Positions 28,703-38,858 of a stretch of 64,000 nt of DNA are shown here, one piece after another (position 1 is the stretch's first letter; the number at the start of each line of letters is the position of its first letter). The notes beneath the pieces were generated by a model. It was not told the origin of the DNA. It searched no databases and saw only the letters and a program-made list of their open reading frames with translations. Source of the stretch: Bacillaceae bacterium OF18-1A (GTDB lineage Bacteria > Bacillota > Bacilli > Bacillales > Bacillaceae_G). Made by a program: the position numbers and the translations under genes. The stretch is from positions 372,001 to 436,000 of the forward strand of contig JAQEWB010000002.1 in assembly GCA_027694045.1 (NCBI GenBank), given 5' to 3'.

Positions 28703-29626
28703 TTAGAAGAATGTAACTACAATCATTGATACAAATAAGATTGTTAAATAATTAAGGGAATAAACAAACATTTGTACGGACCACTTGATGTCATCTTTCT
28801 TACGGAAGCCATAAAATCCTAAAGCGATCCATCCGATGTTAAGCAATGTTGCAATTACCATAAATGTTATCCCTAGTCCACTCATATAAAATGGTAGTGG
28901 TAATAAACATACTGTCCAAATCATAATTTGGCGTTTCGTAATTTCAAATCCATGTACTACAGGAAGCATTGGAATTCCTGCATTTCGATATTCATCAACA
29001 CGTTTCATCGCTAATGCGAGGAAATGTGGGATTTGCCAAATAAACATAATTAAAAATAACATCCAAGCAATTGGATGGCCTAAAGATGGATCGATTGCTG
29101 CCCATCCAATTAAAGGTGGAACTGCTCCAGATATACTACCTACAACAGTATTTAGTGTATACTTTCTCTTTGTCCATAAAGTATATAAGACAACATATGT
29201 GAAAGCACCAATAAACCCCATTAAAACTGCCATCGGTGTTGTTAATAATAAAAATACAAATCCAAGAAGTAATATAACTAATCCAAATGTAAGTGCAAAT
29301 CCTGGTTTATATTTTCCAGTAACCGTTGGACGGGTCTTTGTTCTTTCCATTAATGGATCGATGTCTCGATCAATATAATTATTTAAACAACATACCCCTG
29401 CCATAATTAATCCAGAACCAACGATTGTAAAAAATAGCTTATCCAGATTGTCCATCACACTTAATCCATTAAAGTGCAACGCCAACCAAAATCCTGTAAA
29501 TACAGTAAGTGTATTTGAGTTTACAATCCCCATTTTAACGAGCGCTGATAAATCTTGTAGCCGAGTTGTTTCCGGTACACTTGTTACAGCTGACTCATCA
29601 TGCAGCTCACTTGTTGCATGGCTCAT
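28703..29626 (-). CDS. ctaB: CtaB, protoheme IX farnesyltransferase (heme O synthase)
   Basis: Converts heme B to heme O, the first step to heme A for the oxidase. 307 residues from the ATG at 29626 (GAGGGGGTT upstream). UbiA-type prenyltransferase with about nine membrane segments; [19 protein letters not shown] near 106-124 is the substrate-binding motif. Divergent from ctaA. Confidence 0.96.
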   Translation of the reverse strand: MSHATSELHDESAVTSVPETTRLQDLSALVKMGIVNSNTLTVFTGFWLALHFNGLSVMDNLDKLFFTIVGSGLIMAGVCCLNNYIDRDIDPLMERTKTRPTVTGKYKPGFALTFGLVILLLGFVFLLLTTPMAVLMGFIGAFTYVVLYTLWTKRKYTLNTVVGSISGAVPPLIGWAAIDPSLGHPIAWMLFLIMFIWQIPHFLALAMKRVDEYRNAGIPMLPVVHGFEITKRQIMIWTVCLLPLPFYMSGLGITFMVIATLLNIGWIALGFYGFRKKDDIKWSVQMFVYSLNYLTILFVSMIVVTFF

Positions 29627-30123
29627 CACTTTAACCCCCTCTTAAAACTTTCGTCTTTCTTTTTGTGCCTATTTCGAATGAAATAATCCACTTCTATATA
29701 GCAATATTATTACAGTAGAAACATTGTTAATCCATTCTACTACTAATCTACGCCCATACTCCAATATATTAAATCATATTTCCCGAACATTTTGTGAAGA
29801 AAACATGAACTTTTTGTGTCGAATATAAAAAACTTAATTCTTACTTATCCTTATCATAACATGATGTTACCTTCTATAATAAACTATTTTGTCATATTTA
29901 ACACGTATTCTCCCCATTTCTTTTCAAAATAGTCTGTTTTTCACCTAAAAATTTCCTTATAACTCGCGTTTTCACAACCATTTCCCTGCCCCTGTCTTCC
30001 CCCTCCATTTCTTTGCTATTTTATTATTTTTTATATATCATAGGAACTAGCGCGTTTTATTCTATACATACTGGAATGAAAATATTTCGCAATAACTTCA
30101 TAGCAGAAAGATGGTGAAAGAGA
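29627..30123. promoter_or_regulatory. ctaA-ctaB divergent regulatory region
   Basis: A 497-base AT-rich gap without open frames. Two direct TTTGTG-based boxes, TTTGTGAAG (29791-29799) and TTTGTGTCG (29813-29821), sit 22 bases apart, two helical turns, in the middle of the gap; they resemble ResD sites. A pyrimidine-rich stretch (about 29970-30015) precedes ctaA. No strong -10/-35 pair could be assigned for either gene. Confidence 0.4.
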
Positions 30124-31059
30124 TTGCAACGCTTTATTAAATGGTTAGCAGTCATTACAAGTCTTGATTTATTAGTAGTTTTATTAGGAGGCGCCTTAGT
30201 TACAAAAACAGGTTCTGGCCAAGGTTGCGGTAAATCATGGCCACTTTGCAATGGTGAATTAGTTCCATCTAATTTATCAATGGAAACTATTATTGAACTA
30301 AGTCACCGTTTAACATCCGGATCAGCGGGAATACTTGTTACCCTCCTTTGTATTTTATCTTGGAAATATTACAAACATGTACGTGAAACAAAAACGTTAG
30401 CAATTTTGTCCTTCGTATTTTTAGTTGCACAAGCATTAATGGGAGCAGCAGCAGTTGTTTGGGGTCAAATGCCAGCTGTACTTGCTATCCATTTCGGTAT
30501 TTCCTTAATTTCATTTGCTTCTGTTATTTTGTTAACATGTCTTATTTTTGAAATCGATCAGAAATTCGATGCCCGTTCACTTATTATGGACAAAAAAATG
30601 AAATTTCATATTTATGGTGTAACAATTTACTGTTATCTTGTCGTCTATACAGGAGCTTTAGTACGTCACGAACGAGCTAGCTTAGCCTGTCCAGATTTCC
30701 CTTTATGTAGCAAAAATAGACCTATGCCGACTCAATTACATGAGTGGGTTCAAATGGGGCATAGATTGGCAGCTATGTTAATTTTCGTTTGGATACTATA
30801 CGCGATGATTATTGCTATTCGCCATTACAAGCAGCAGCCTGTCGTATACTGGGGATGGATCATTTCATTTATCCTTGTTACCCTTCAAGCTGTAGTAGGA
30901 ATTTTAGTTGTATTTACAAATGCTAGTTTAGCAATGGCATTATTACATTCTCTATTCATTTCTTGCTTGTTTGCTGTACTATGCTATTTAGTTATGTTAG
31001 GAACAAGAAGTAAAGTGAATGCAAAAGAAGCCGAATCCGCATCTAAGCAAACAAAATAA
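30124..31059 (+). CDS. ctaA: CtaA, heme A synthase, TTG start
   Basis: Oxidises heme O to heme A. 311 residues starting at a TTG; the ATG at 30112 is out of frame. Eight membrane segments. Cysteine pairs CGKSWPLC (about 35-42) and CPDFPLC (about 191-197) in the extracytoplasmic loops and histidines in ELSHR and QMGHR, which bind heme, are intact. GGTG precedes the start weakly. Confidence 0.95.
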   Translation: MQRFIKWLAVITSLDLLVVLLGGALVTKTGSGQGCGKSWPLCNGELVPSNLSMETIIELSHRLTSGSAGILVTLLCILSWKYYKHVRETKTLAILSFVFLVAQALMGAAAVVWGQMPAVLAIHFGISLISFASVILLTCLIFEIDQKFDARSLIMDKKMKFHIYGVTIYCYLVVYTGALVRHERASLACPDFPLCSKNRPMPTQLHEWVQMGHRLAAMLIFVWILYAMIIAIRHYKQQPVVYWGWIISFILVTLQAVVGILVVFTNASLAMALLHSLFISCLFAVLCYLVMLGTRSKVNAKEAESASKQTK

Positions 31060-31070
31060 ATCAAAATTTA

Positions 31071-31101
31071 AATACCTTGCCCATTCGGCAAGGTATTTTT
31101 T
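31071..31101 (+). terminator. ctaA terminator
   Basis: AATACCTTGCC / GGCAAGGTATT with a five-base loop and T run. Confidence 0.92.
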
Positions 31102-31104
31102 GCA

Positions 31105-31136
31105 ACAAAAAAAGAGCTGCTCTCACAGCTCTTTTT
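31105..31136 (-). terminator. pyc terminator
   Basis: AAAAAGAGCTG / CAGCTCTTTTT with a six-base loop and, on the minus strand, a T tail. It lies directly after the pyc stop, back to back with the ctaA terminator. Confidence 0.9.
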
Positions 31137-31140
31137 TGTT

Positions 31141-34100
31141 TTAGTGATCTAATTCAATGAGTAAGTCACCCGTTTGAATTGCATCCCCATCGTTAACATA
31201 TACTTTCTTCACTTTACCATTGAACGGCGCTTGAACTGTCGTTTCCATTTTCATAGCTTCCGTAATTGCCATAGAATCGCCTTTTTTCACTTCATCGCCT
31301 TCGTTTACAACTACTTTAATAACTGTTCCTGGCATCGTTGCGCTAATGTGGTTTGGATTTTCACGGTTTCCTTTCACACGCTGTGCAACTGTCGCTTTCA
31401 CACTTTCATCTTTTACAACAATTTCACGTGGTTGACCGTTAAACTCTAAGTAAAGAACACGATTTCCATCCGGCTGAGGTTCTCCAATTGATACTAATTT
31501 AACCATCAATGTTTTACCTTGTTCAATTTCCACATCAATTTCTTCACCAAGTCTCATACCATAGAAGAATGTCGGTGTATCAAGGACAGATACATTTCCA
31601 TAAAGTTCAGCAACTTTTTCATAGTCCATAAATACTTTTGGATACAATGCATACGCAACTACATCAAAAATCGTTACTTCGCGTCCAAGTTTATGGAATA
31701 ACTCTTCTTTTAAAGCATCGAAATCTACTGGTTCCAATAATTCACCAGGTCTAACTGTTAATGGCTCTTTCCCTTTTAAAATAATCTGTTGCAATTCTTT
31801 CGGGAAACCACCGTATGGTTGACCTAAATCCCCAGAGAACATTTCAACAACAGACCCTGGGAAGTCCATAGCATGCCCACGTTCTAAAATATCTTGTTCC
31901 GTCAGATGGTTTTGAACCATAAACAATGCCATATCACCAACAACTTTTGATGATGGTGTTACTTTTACGATATCACCAAACATGTCATTCACACGGCGAT
32001 ACATTACTTTCACTTCATCGAAGCGATCTCCTAAACCAACCGCTTTCGCTTGTTGTTGAAGATTACTATACTGTCCGCCTGGCATTTCGTGCATATACAC
32101 CTCTGTATGAGGAGCATTCATACCACTTTCAAACGGTGCGTAGTATTTACGTACATCTTCCCAGTAATGAGATAGTTTTTCTAATGAATCTATGTTAACA
32201 TCCGGCTGTCTTTCATTTCCGCCTAACGCATAGTATAGCGTGTTCGCGCTCGGTTGTGATGTTTGACCAGCCATAGAACTTACTGCTACATCGACAATAT
32301 CAACACCTGCTTCAATTGCCTTTGTATACGTTAATATACCATTTCCACTCGTATCATGTGTGTGGAGGTGAATCGGAATCGACACCGTCTCTTTTAATGC
32401 AGAAACTAAATCATATGCCGCGTTAGGTTTTAATAAACCTGCCATATCTTTAATACCTAATATATGAGCACCTGATGCTTCTAACTCTTTTGCTAAGTTT
32501 TTATAATAATTTAAATCATATTTACTACGTAACGGATCATGAATATCTCCTGTGTAACACATTGTTGCTTCTGCAATTTTACCTGTATCTCTTACAGCGT
32601 CAATCGCAACTCTCATACCTTCTACCCAGTTTAAGCTATCAAAAATACGGAATACATCAATACCAGCTTGAGCAGAACATTCCACAAATTTTTGAATTAA
32701 ATTATCTGGATAGTTTTTGTATCCTACTGCATTTGAAGAACGAAGTAACATTTGGAATAACACGTTCGGCATTTTTTCACGAAGATCTAGTAATCGTTCC
32801 CATGGATCTTCCTTTAAGAAACGATACGCGACATCAAACGTTGCACCGCCCCACATTTCAGCTGAGAACATGTTTGGTAACATTCTCGCTGTTGGCTCTG
32901 CAATTTGATGTAAATCTTTTGTACGAATACGAGTTGCAAGTAATGACTGATGGGCATCACGGAATGTTGTATCAGTTAATAGTACACGCTTTTGATCTTG
33001 AACCCATTTTACTAATCCATCTGCTCCACGTTCATCCAAAATTTGTTTCGTTCCATTTTGGATTGGCTCTGAATGTAATACATTCGGTATACGAGCATCC
33101 GGGAAAATTGGTTTTTCTTTTTTCCCTACTCCTGGGAAACCATTTACTGTTACTGAGCCAATGTAATTTAACATTTTCGTTCCTCGGTCTTTACGTTTCG
33201 GGAACAAGAACAGTTCAGGTGATGCATCAATAAACGATGTATCATATTCTCCTGATAAGAAGTTTTTATGTTTTACTACATTCTCTAAGAATGGAATATT
33301 TGTTTTAATACCACGAATACGGAATTCTTTTAAGTTACGTTCCATTTTTGCAGCAGCTTGCTCAAAAGTAAGAGCCCAAGTTGTAACTTTTACAAGTAAA
33401 GAGTCGTAGTAAGGCGTAATAACTGCACCTTGGAAACTATTACCTGTATCAAGACGTACACCAAAACCACCGCCAGATCGATACGCCATAATTTTCCCTG
33501 TATCCGGCATAAAATTATTTAATGGGTCTTCAGTCGTTACACGAGATTGAATCGCAAATCCATGAACAACTACTTCCTCTTGCTTTGGAACACCTACCAT
33601 TTTACTATGTAATGCATGTCCATCAGCTATTAAAATTTGTGATTGAACAATATCTACTCCTGTAATCATTTCTGTGATTGTATGCTCAACCTGCACACGT
33701 GGATTCACTTCAATAAAGTAAAACTCCTCATCTTTCACAAGGAATTCTACTGTTCCTGCATTTAAATAATTTACATTTTTCGTTAATTTAACAGCAGCAT
33801 CACAAATACGTTGACGCAAGTCATCTGAAAGCGATACACTCGGTGCAATTTCTACAACTTTTTGGTGACGACGTTGTACAGAGCAGTCACGCTCGTATAA
33901 ATGAACAACATTGCCCTCTTCATCTGCTAAAATTTGGACTTCTATATGTTTAGGTTTTTCAACGAATTTCTCTACGTATACTTCATCATTACCAAAGGCT
34001 GCTTTTGCCTCTGATTTCGCTCGATTATATGATTCTCTTAATTCTTCACTTGTACGTACAATACGCATACCACGACCGCCACCGCCAAGCGAAGCTTTAA

Positions 34101-34587
34101 TAATAATCGGGTAATCATACTTTTCAGCAAATTCTTTAACTTCTTCTAATGAATTTACCGGACCATCACTACCAGGAATAACTGGAATTTGTGCTAGCTG
34201 CGCTTGCGTTCTTGCTTTCACTTTATCTCCAAACATATCTAGATGCTTACTTTTTGGACCGATAAAGATAATTCCTTCTTCTTCACAACGTTTTGCAAAT
34301 TGAATATTTTCTGACAAGAAACCATATCCAGGGTGGATTGCATCTACATGATTACTTTTCGCAATCTCAATAATGCCCTCAATATCTAGATAAGCATCAA
34401 TTGGCTTTTTTCCTTCCCCAACTAAATAGGACTCATCGGCTTTATAACGATGATAAGAACCACTATCCTCTTTCGAATAGATTGCAACTGTTTTTAATCC
34501 TAGTTCCGAACAAGCTCGAAACACACGAATTGCAATCTCTCCACGGTTAGCTACCAATACTTTTTGAATACGTTGCAGCTTTGTCAT
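31141..34587 (-). CDS. pyc: Pyruvate carboxylase
   Basis: Biotin enzyme making oxaloacetate from pyruvate, bicarbonate and ATP. 1148 residues: biotin carboxylase domain (about 5-455, with the glycine-rich GGGGRGMR loop near 168), carboxyltransferase domain (about 535-830, LLTDTTFRDAHQSLLATR), allosteric linker, conserved PYC_OADA region (about 860-1060) and C-terminal biotinyl domain with EAMKMET (biotin on the Lys). Strong GAGGGGG site. In bacilli it lies between ftsW and ctaA, as here. Confidence 0.98.
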   Translation of the reverse strand: MTKLQRIQKVLVANRGEIAIRVFRACSELGLKTVAIYSKEDSGSYHRYKADESYLVGEGKKPIDAYLDIEGIIEIAKSNHVDAIHPGYGFLSENIQFAKRCEEEGIIFIGPKSKHLDMFGDKVKARTQAQLAQIPVIPGSDGPVNSLEEVKEFAEKYDYPIIIKASLGGGGRGMRIVRTSEELRESYNRAKSEAKAAFGNDEVYVEKFVEKPKHIEVQILADEEGNVVHLYERDCSVQRRHQKVVEIAPSVSLSDDLRQRICDAAVKLTKNVNYLNAGTVEFLVKDEEFYFIEVNPRVQVEHTITEMITGVDIVQSQILIADGHALHSKMVGVPKQEEVVVHGFAIQSRVTTEDPLNNFMPDTGKIMAYRSGGGFGVRLDTGNSFQGAVITPYYDSLLVKVTTWALTFEQAAAKMERNLKEFRIRGIKTNIPFLENVVKHKNFLSGEYDTSFIDASPELFLFPKRKDRGTKMLNYIGSVTVNGFPGVGKKEKPIFPDARIPNVLHSEPIQNGTKQILDERGADGLVKWVQDQKRVLLTDTTFRDAHQSLLATRIRTKDLHQIAEPTARMLPNMFSAEMWGGATFDVAYRFLKEDPWERLLDLREKMPNVLFQMLLRSSNAVGYKNYPDNLIQKFVECSAQAGIDVFRIFDSLNWVEGMRVAIDAVRDTGKIAEATMCYTGDIHDPLRSKYDLNYYKNLAKELEASGAHILGIKDMAGLLKPNAAYDLVSALKETVSIPIHLHTHDTSGNGILTYTKAIEAGVDIVDVAVSSMAGQTSQPSANTLYYALGGNERQPDVNIDSLEKLSHYWEDVRKYYAPFESGMNAPHTEVYMHEMPGGQYSNLQQQAKAVGLGDRFDEVKVMYRRVNDMFGDIVKVTPSSKVVGDMALFMVQNHLTEQDILERGHAMDFPGSVVEMFSGDLGQPYGGFPKELQQIILKGKEPLTVRPGELLEPVDFDALKEELFHKLGREVTIFDVVAYALYPKVFMDYEKVAELYGNVSVLDTPTFFYGMRLGEEIDVEIEQGKTLMVKLVSIGEPQPDGNRVLYLEFNGQPREIVVKDESVKATVAQRVKGNRENPNHISATMPGTVIKVVVNEGDEVKKGDSMAITEAMKMETTVQAPFNGKVKKVYVNDGDAIQTGDLLIELDH

Positions 34588-34710
34588 GATTTTCCCCCTC
34601 TACTTTCCTACCACTCTAGAGATAAAATATACATACACACTCTAAAGAGCGTGAAGTTCTTCACTTTCCATATTATATTATACTTAGAAAGCTTCACTTT
34701 ATTTTTATCC

Positions 34711-34739
34711 ATCATACCTTATTTTTTAACAAATGATAA
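34711..34739 (-). promoter_or_regulatory. Candidate SigA promoter of pyc
   Basis: Minus strand TTATCA (34739-34734), 17 bases, TATGAT (34716-34711). A second TATAAT-like run near 34674-34679 lacks a -35. Confidence 0.45.
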
Positions 34740-34807
34740 GTTTTCTGATCAATTTGTTTCACAAAAATAGTATAGCATACCTCTTCCTTTTCTAACAACT
34801 TAATTGT

Positions 34808-34872
34808 ATATCACATTTAACTAAATGTGATATGTCTTTAAAAAGATACCCACAAATAACATATCACATTTA
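34808..34872. repeat. ATATCACATTTA dyad and third copy between ftsW and pyc
   Basis: ATATCACATTTA (34808-34819) and its exact complement (34822-34833) are separated by two bases; the same 12-mer recurs at 34861-34872. It lies about 70-135 bases upstream of the pyc -35. The TCACA/TGTGA halves point outward, the reverse of a Crp/Fnr site. It could be an operator array. The rest of the 34588-35006 gap shows only the pyc promoter and the ftsW terminator. Confidence 0.5.
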
Positions 34873-34965
34873 AAATTACAAAAAGCAAACCTGTCATCAG
34901 TGGCATTTTGACTCCTCCATCGAGCCTTTATGGGCAACGATCTCTCACTTTACCGCCCCACAAAA

Positions 34966-35008
34966 TAAAAAAACACACATTGCGCCCTAAAAGCACAATG
35001 TGTGTTTT
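34966..35008 (-). terminator. ftsW terminator
   Basis: AAAACACACATTG (34970-34982) / CAATGTGTGTTTT (34996-35008), loop of 13. The ftsW stop (35007-35009) overlaps the outer arm. Confidence 0.88.
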
Positions 35009-36185
35009 ACTTTACAACTACAAGATGAGGTCCACCTTGTTCTCTTTCTTCAATCAACTTATTCTGTTGTTTCTCTTGTTTTTTCACGTTACTAGCAATA
35101 TTTAATAATATACCCATTGCAAGTAAATTAGCTAATAAAGAACTACCACCATAACTAACAAAAGGTAACGGTACTCCTGTAAGCGGTATTAACCCAGACA
35201 TACCACCAACGTTAATAAAAGTTTGCACTCCCATTAAGCTTGCAATTCCAATAGCTATTAAACTTCCAAACGGATCTGTACACTTTTGCGCAACTCTCAA
35301 TGCCCGAATAATTATAAGCAATAAACAGATTAAAATAATAGCTACACCTATGAAACCAAGCTCTTCAGATATAATTGCCATAATAAAATCTGTTTGTGGT
35401 TCTGGTAAGTAACCATATTTTTGCACACTATTTCCTAATCCTCTACCATTTAATCCACCTGAAGCAATTCCAATAAATGAATTTATTAATTGGAATCCAT
35501 CATTCTGCGGATCATTAAACGGATCAAGAAAAACTGAAAAACGTGCCTTTTGGTATTTACTTAATTTATAATTAGCTAGAAAGTAAAGAGAGGGAATCCA
35601 TATGATAGAGGTTAAAACAATTCGTTTTATCCATAGATTAATCTGTACTCCTGAGCAAAGAAACATAATCCCTACAGTTCCCGCAATTAACAAATCAGTA
35701 CCTAAATCATTTTGCTTTAAAATTAAAAGCATTGCCAAGCCAACAAAACCAAGTGTAAGTCCTGATCCTTTAAAAACAGGTGTATCTGTCTCTTGTCTTC
35801 TCGCAAAAAAACGAGCTAATATAATAATAATTGCTATTTTAACAAATTCAGCGGGCTGTATACCTAATATCCACCCTTTTGCACCATTTATTTCCCTACC
35901 AAAAAACAAAGCAGCTGCTAATAAGCCAATACTCCCTAATCCCATCGCAGACAAAATGATTCGCTTTCTCCAAAATGTATAAGGAATTGCAGCAACAATG
36001 ACTAACATTATCGTTCCAATAGCTAAAGTAAACAATTGTTTTTTAAAAAAGTAATTTGCTGGCCAGTTATGCCTCGAAATCGCAACAATGGAACTAGAAC
36101 TATATACCATTATAACTCCCAACACACATAAGATAACAAGAGGAAGTAATAATGAATAATCCATTGATTTCCATATTCTTTTCAT
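35007..36185 (-). CDS. ftsW: FtsW, peptidoglycan glycosyltransferase of the divisome
   Basis: SEDS-family polymerase that makes septal glycan with PBP2B. 392 residues with ten predicted membrane segments; conserved NGAKGWILGIQPAEFVK (about 95-111) includes the catalytic-loop region and the FVSYGGSSLLANLLAMGIL motif is near the C-terminus. Adjacent to pyc as in B. subtilis. RodA and SpoVE are paralogues, but SpoVE lies in the mur cluster and this position is that of FtsW. Confidence 0.93.
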   Translation of the reverse strand: MKRIWKSMDYSLLLPLVILCVLGVIMVYSSSSIVAISRHNWPANYFFKKQLFTLAIGTIMLVIVAAIPYTFWRKRIILSAMGLGSIGLLAAALFFGREINGAKGWILGIQPAEFVKIAIIIILARFFARRQETDTPVFKGSGLTLGFVGLAMLLILKQNDLGTDLLIAGTVGIMFLCSGVQINLWIKRIVLTSIIWIPSLYFLANYKLSKYQKARFSVFLDPFNDPQNDGFQLINSFIGIASGGLNGRGLGNSVQKYGYLPEPQTDFIMAIISEELGFIGVAIILICLLLIIIRALRVAQKCTDPFGSLIAIGIASLMGVQTFINVGGMSGLIPLTGVPLPFVSYGGSSLLANLLAMGILLNIASNVKKQEKQQNKLIEEREQGGPHLVVVK

Positions 36186-36265
36186 TTCATTTCCTCTCTC
36201 TGTTTCAATTTAATTATTGTTGTATTCCATATGTACATTGATTCTTCCTGCTTTATTATACAAAT

Positions 36266-36293
36266 AAAAAGCTCAAACTTTTTCAGTTTGAGC
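36266..36293 (-). terminator. ylaN terminator
   Basis: GCTCAAACT / AGTTTGAGC with a five-base loop; minus-strand T tail. Confidence 0.85.
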
Positions 36294-36310
36294 CCCCTTA
36301 TTTGAACCCG

Positions 36311-36598
36311 TTATTGTTGTTTGTTTGTAAATGCTTCATGAAGTGCAGATAACTCACGTTCGAGCTCTCCTAACATTGCTTTCCCTTGTTCTTCTGCAAT
36401 AAGACCAAGGCGAACTGCAAAATCGACCTCGCGGGATAGTCCAAACATTTGTGTGTCTAACACTTCTTCATATAATGGACATTGCGGCATTGTAAGATGG
36501 TCCATTTGCACCTTAATAAGTCTTAAAATCTTCTCCGCATCCGCTTGTAGAAGGGCTAGTGCCTTTTCCTGATGATTTGATACTGTCTCAGACGCCAA
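36311..36598 (-). CDS. ylaN: YlaN, UPF0358 family, iron-linked regulator
   Basis: 95-residue all-helical cytoplasmic protein. Conserved [12 protein letters not shown] and [23 protein letters not shown]. Recent work on homologues links YlaN to iron binding and relief of Fur repression. Encoded upstream of ftsW on the same strand, 125 bases away, separated by a terminator, the usual B. subtilis order. Confidence 0.92.
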
Positions 36599-36748
36599 AT
36601 TGATTCCCTCCGTTTCCGTCCTACTCTCTCCTATCTATTAATATTAGCGATAGTTTTAATAAATTGCAATAGAAACATTTTTTGTGACAATAGTGTCTAA
36701 TACTATTATACTGAAAAGTGGGAGTATAACACAAATGGGGGAACAACA

Positions 36749-37246
36749 ATGAGCGAAATTTTATTTATTAATGGAAAAGTTCGTTTTCCGATCACTATCG
36801 ATCCAACTGTTTGGATTTTTGATGATCGAAAAGTAGATTTGACGACTTACTTTGATGAGACTAGAGAAAAAACGTCTGAACTAGAAGCTTACTTAAAAAA
36901 CACTTCAGAACATTGGGATCGTGAAATCCGTGATGGTGCTGCTTTTCCACCGATACAACAAAGCGTAAAAAAATATAAAAAAGAACAGCTGATTACTGGA
37001 ACATTTGGTATACCATTTCATCCATTTCTTGCTAACGCTGAAATTCTAGAAGGCGCTACGCAAGTGGAAATCGAAACTGCAGATCACACAATGACACTTC
37101 CATTAGAAACTGTCGAAAATGCTATTCTTGGCTTTTCCAAAGAAGGAAAACCATTAAAAGAAGACGGGCCTGTTCATTTATATTACAATGATGGATCTAA
37201 TAGACAAAATCCAATCCGTAACATCCGTAAATTTACAATTATTTAA
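36749..37246 (+). CDS. ylaL: YlaL-like protein
   Basis: 165 residues, cytoplasmic, no membrane segment. ATG follows GGGGGAAC. Conserved FPITIDPTVWIFDDRKVDL and TGTFGIPFHPFLANAEIL. Homologues have been labelled peptidyl-prolyl isomerase without clear support; I see no known catalytic motif. It converges on ylaK across a shared terminator. Confidence 0.82.
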   Translation: MSEILFINGKVRFPITIDPTVWIFDDRKVDLTTYFDETREKTSELEAYLKNTSEHWDREIRDGAAFPPIQQSVKKYKKEQLITGTFGIPFHPFLANAEILEGATQVEIETADHTMTLPLETVENAILGFSKEGKPLKEDGPVHLYYNDGSNRQNPIRNIRKFTII

Positions 37247-37253
37247 GGTGGAT

Positions 37254-37285
37254 AAAAAGGAGTGAGCTTTGGCTCACTCCTTTTT
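37254..37285. terminator. Bidirectional terminator between ylaL and ylaK
   Basis: AAAAAGGAGTGAGC / GCTCACTCCTTTTT with a four-base loop; the ylaK stop (37284-37286) overlaps one end. Confidence 0.92.
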
Positions 37286-38612
37286 ATAATAAATCGGCTG
37301 CTAATTGAGCTAAATTAGATCGTTCCCCTTTAACAAATTTCACATGCCCACTAATGCGTTGCTCTTTAAACTTCTCTACAACATACGTTAAGCCATTGTT
37401 ATATTCATCTAAATATGGATGATCAATTTGCTGAGGATCCCCCATTAATACAATTTTGCTCTTTTCCCCTACCCTTGTTAATATTGTTTTCACTTCATGT
37501 TTTGTTAAATTTTGCGCTTCGTCAATTATGATGAACTGATCCGGGATACTTCTGCCACGTATATAGGTAAGAGCTTCTACTTCAATCGAACCCATTCCAG
37601 CTAAAATAGCATCTAATTCCCCTGGCTTTTTCGTATTAAATAAATACTCTAGATTATCAAAAATCGGCTGCATCCACGGTCTGAGCTTTTCTTCTTTTTC
37701 TCCTGGTAAATAGCCAATATCTTTTCCCACTGGAACAATTGGTCTTGCAACGAGTAACTTTTTATATAACCCTAAGTCTTCTGTTTGCATCAGTCCCGCA
37801 GCTAACGCAAGTAACGTTTTTCCTGTGCCTGCTTTCCCTGTTAACGTTACAAGTGGAATGTCTTCTCGCAACAACAATTCTAATCCCATAATTTGCTGCA
37901 CGTTTCGTGGACGTATCCCCCACACTTGCTCATTGTGAAAAATAAGCCTCTTCACCTTCTTGCCTAAATGATCCACAATTCCAAGTGCCGAACTAGATCC
38001 ACCTAATGCATCTTTCATCACTACAAACTGATTTGGATAAAAAGGATGATTTGCAATTTCAGATAAAGCTAATTCACCTTTTTCATAAAAATAATCCAAT
38101 TGTTCTTTCGATATATATCCTTCTAAAAATCCTGAATATATATTGTCCACTTCAATTACCCGATCACTTAAATAATCTTCAGCCTTCAATCCAATCGCAT
38201 CAGCTTTTACCCTCACAAGCACATCCTTACTGACTAAAATAACTGACTTCCCATTCTCTTTTTCTTGTTCTTCTAAAGATAGATTTTTTGCTACAGCTAA
38301 AATTCGATTATCATTTGTTTTTTCTACAAAAATATCTTGTAGTTGAACAAATGAACGATGATTTAATTCGATACGAAATGTACCGCCGTTTTCTAGCGGT
38401 ATACTTTCATGCAACTTTCCTATTTCTCGGAATTTGTCTATTAACTTAGATACATAACGAGCATTTCGTCCTACTTCATCCATATAACGTTTTTTCGAAT
38501 CAACCTCTTCTAATACAACAGCTGGAATCACTACTTCATTGGTTTCAAATGAAAAAATAGATAAAGGATCCTGCAAAAGTACATTCGTATCTAACACATA
38601 AATTTTATCCAA
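37284..38612 (-). CDS. ylaK: PhoH-family ATPase with N-terminal PIN domain (YlaK), TTG start
   Basis: 442 residues from a TTG at 38612, which has AGGGGG eight bases upstream; this gives (M)DKIYVLDTNVLLQDP, the usual N-terminus. PIN-type nuclease fold at about 1-140 with acidic residues in LDTNVLLQD and EEVDSKKRYMDE; PhoH ATPase at about 235-440 with Walker A TGKAGTGKTLLA and Walker B QFIIIDEAQN. Members of this group (PhoH2-like) act as RNA helicase-nucleases. The in-frame ATG-like upstream region has no ribosome site. Confidence 0.9.
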   Translation of the reverse strand: MDKIYVLDTNVLLQDPLSIFSFETNEVVIPAVVLEEVDSKKRYMDEVGRNARYVSKLIDKFREIGKLHESIPLENGGTFRIELNHRSFVQLQDIFVEKTNDNRILAVAKNLSLEEQEKENGKSVILVSKDVLVRVKADAIGLKAEDYLSDRVIEVDNIYSGFLEGYISKEQLDYFYEKGELALSEIANHPFYPNQFVVMKDALGGSSSALGIVDHLGKKVKRLIFHNEQVWGIRPRNVQQIMGLELLLREDIPLVTLTGKAGTGKTLLALAAGLMQTEDLGLYKKLLVARPIVPVGKDIGYLPGEKEEKLRPWMQPIFDNLEYLFNTKKPGELDAILAGMGSIEVEALTYIRGRSIPDQFIIIDEAQNLTKHEVKTILTRVGEKSKIVLMGDPQQIDHPYLDEYNNGLTYVVEKFKEQRISGHVKFVKGERSNLAQLAADLL

Positions 38613-38858
38613 CCTGTTACCCCCTGACTCCACTTTTTAATTTGTAGAACAAGGGTTTCATCCATAAAATATGGACGAACCATTGTTATAATTATATGTA
38701 CCGTATAAACGAGGTAGAATCGAAATTTATAGCAATTAAACCTTTTCTTTATTTTTTATTCATTTCTATTCAATATATTACTTTTAATTAGAATTATTAA
38801 CATTAAATCACAATCATTGGTTTCAAAAATTTACAAATAACGATTTTATTCGTTCCAT

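Noticed and set aside
32475..33233. A long open frame (about 252 codons) on the plus strand inside pyc
   Set aside because: It is the reverse of the highly conserved carboxyltransferase region, has no ribosome site, and its product is low-complexity Leu/Tyr/His; a shadow of pyc.
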